DNA from: Datnioides undecimradiatus
Lineage: Eukaryota > Chordata > Actinopteri > Lobotiformes > Datnioididae
Assembly (NCBI GenBank): GCA_008933995.1
Contig: WARS01000034.1
Span: 2,371,501 to 2,435,500 of the forward strand
Reading direction: 5' to 3'
Length of the DNA stretch: 64,000 nucleotides
In this document: positions 49,211-64,000 of the stretch, in pieces
Layout of the letters: each line of letters starts with the position of its first letter
Position numbering within the stretch: the stretch's first letter is position 1
Notes under the pieces: generated by a model
Databases searched by the model: none
What the model saw: only the letters and a program-made list of their open reading frames with translations
What the model was told of the DNA's origin: nothing
Program-made: the position numbers and the translations under genes

Positions 49211-64000
<14,790 letters not shown>

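Overview
The window is vertebrate nuclear DNA, almost certainly from a teleost fish and probably a percomorph. The signs are intron-split genes with GT-AG junctions, many CA/GT microsatellites, and several interspersed repeats that I recognise from ray-finned fish genomes. It holds most of a GABA-A receptor subunit cluster orthologous to human GABRB3-GABRA5-GABRG3 (15q12). All three subunits were identified by conceptual translation and remembered family sequence, with no database search.

Layout. (1) 1-13,784 is the second intron of gabrg3, open at the left edge. It holds an L2-like LINE fragment nested in a MITE-like element (12.3-13.3 kb), a palindromic MITE-like repeat (8.4-8.8 kb) and clustered GT tracts. 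(2) 13,785-14,462, minus strand: the first two coding exons of gabrg3, with the rest beyond the left edge. (3) 14.5-21.5 kb: intergenic DNA. (4) 21,513-45,542, minus strand: the complete gabra5 coding sequence. Nine exons from the downstream ATG give exactly 450 codons plus stop, and an in-frame upstream exon gives 467. (5) 45.5-49.2 kb: a compact head-to-head interval between the gabra5 and gabrb3 start codons. (6) 49,211-62,290, plus strand: the first four coding exons of gabrb3 (153 codons plus 2 nt), continuing past the right edge.

How the genes work together. Alpha5, beta3 and gamma3 are subunits of pentameric GABA-gated chloride channels. The order and orientation (gamma and alpha on one strand, beta divergent) match the human cluster, so shared regulation is plausible. 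The intergenic distances are only about 3.7 kb and 7 kb.

Most interesting points. First, alpha5 has Leu where benzodiazepine-sensitive alpha subunits have His, and Arg where alpha1 has Thr206, so classical benzodiazepine binding may be altered. Second, an unexplained plus-strand exon-like ORF encoding a signal peptide lies inside a gabra5 intron at 25.3 kb, behind a GC box and a CCAAT box. A 48-nt phase-symmetric exon-like segment lies at 47.8 kb between the divergent genes. Both are phase-compatible with gabrb3 exon 2, which suggests an undescribed distal promoter or alternative N-terminus. Third, gabrg3 has a three-codon uORF whose stop overlaps the main start (ATGA).
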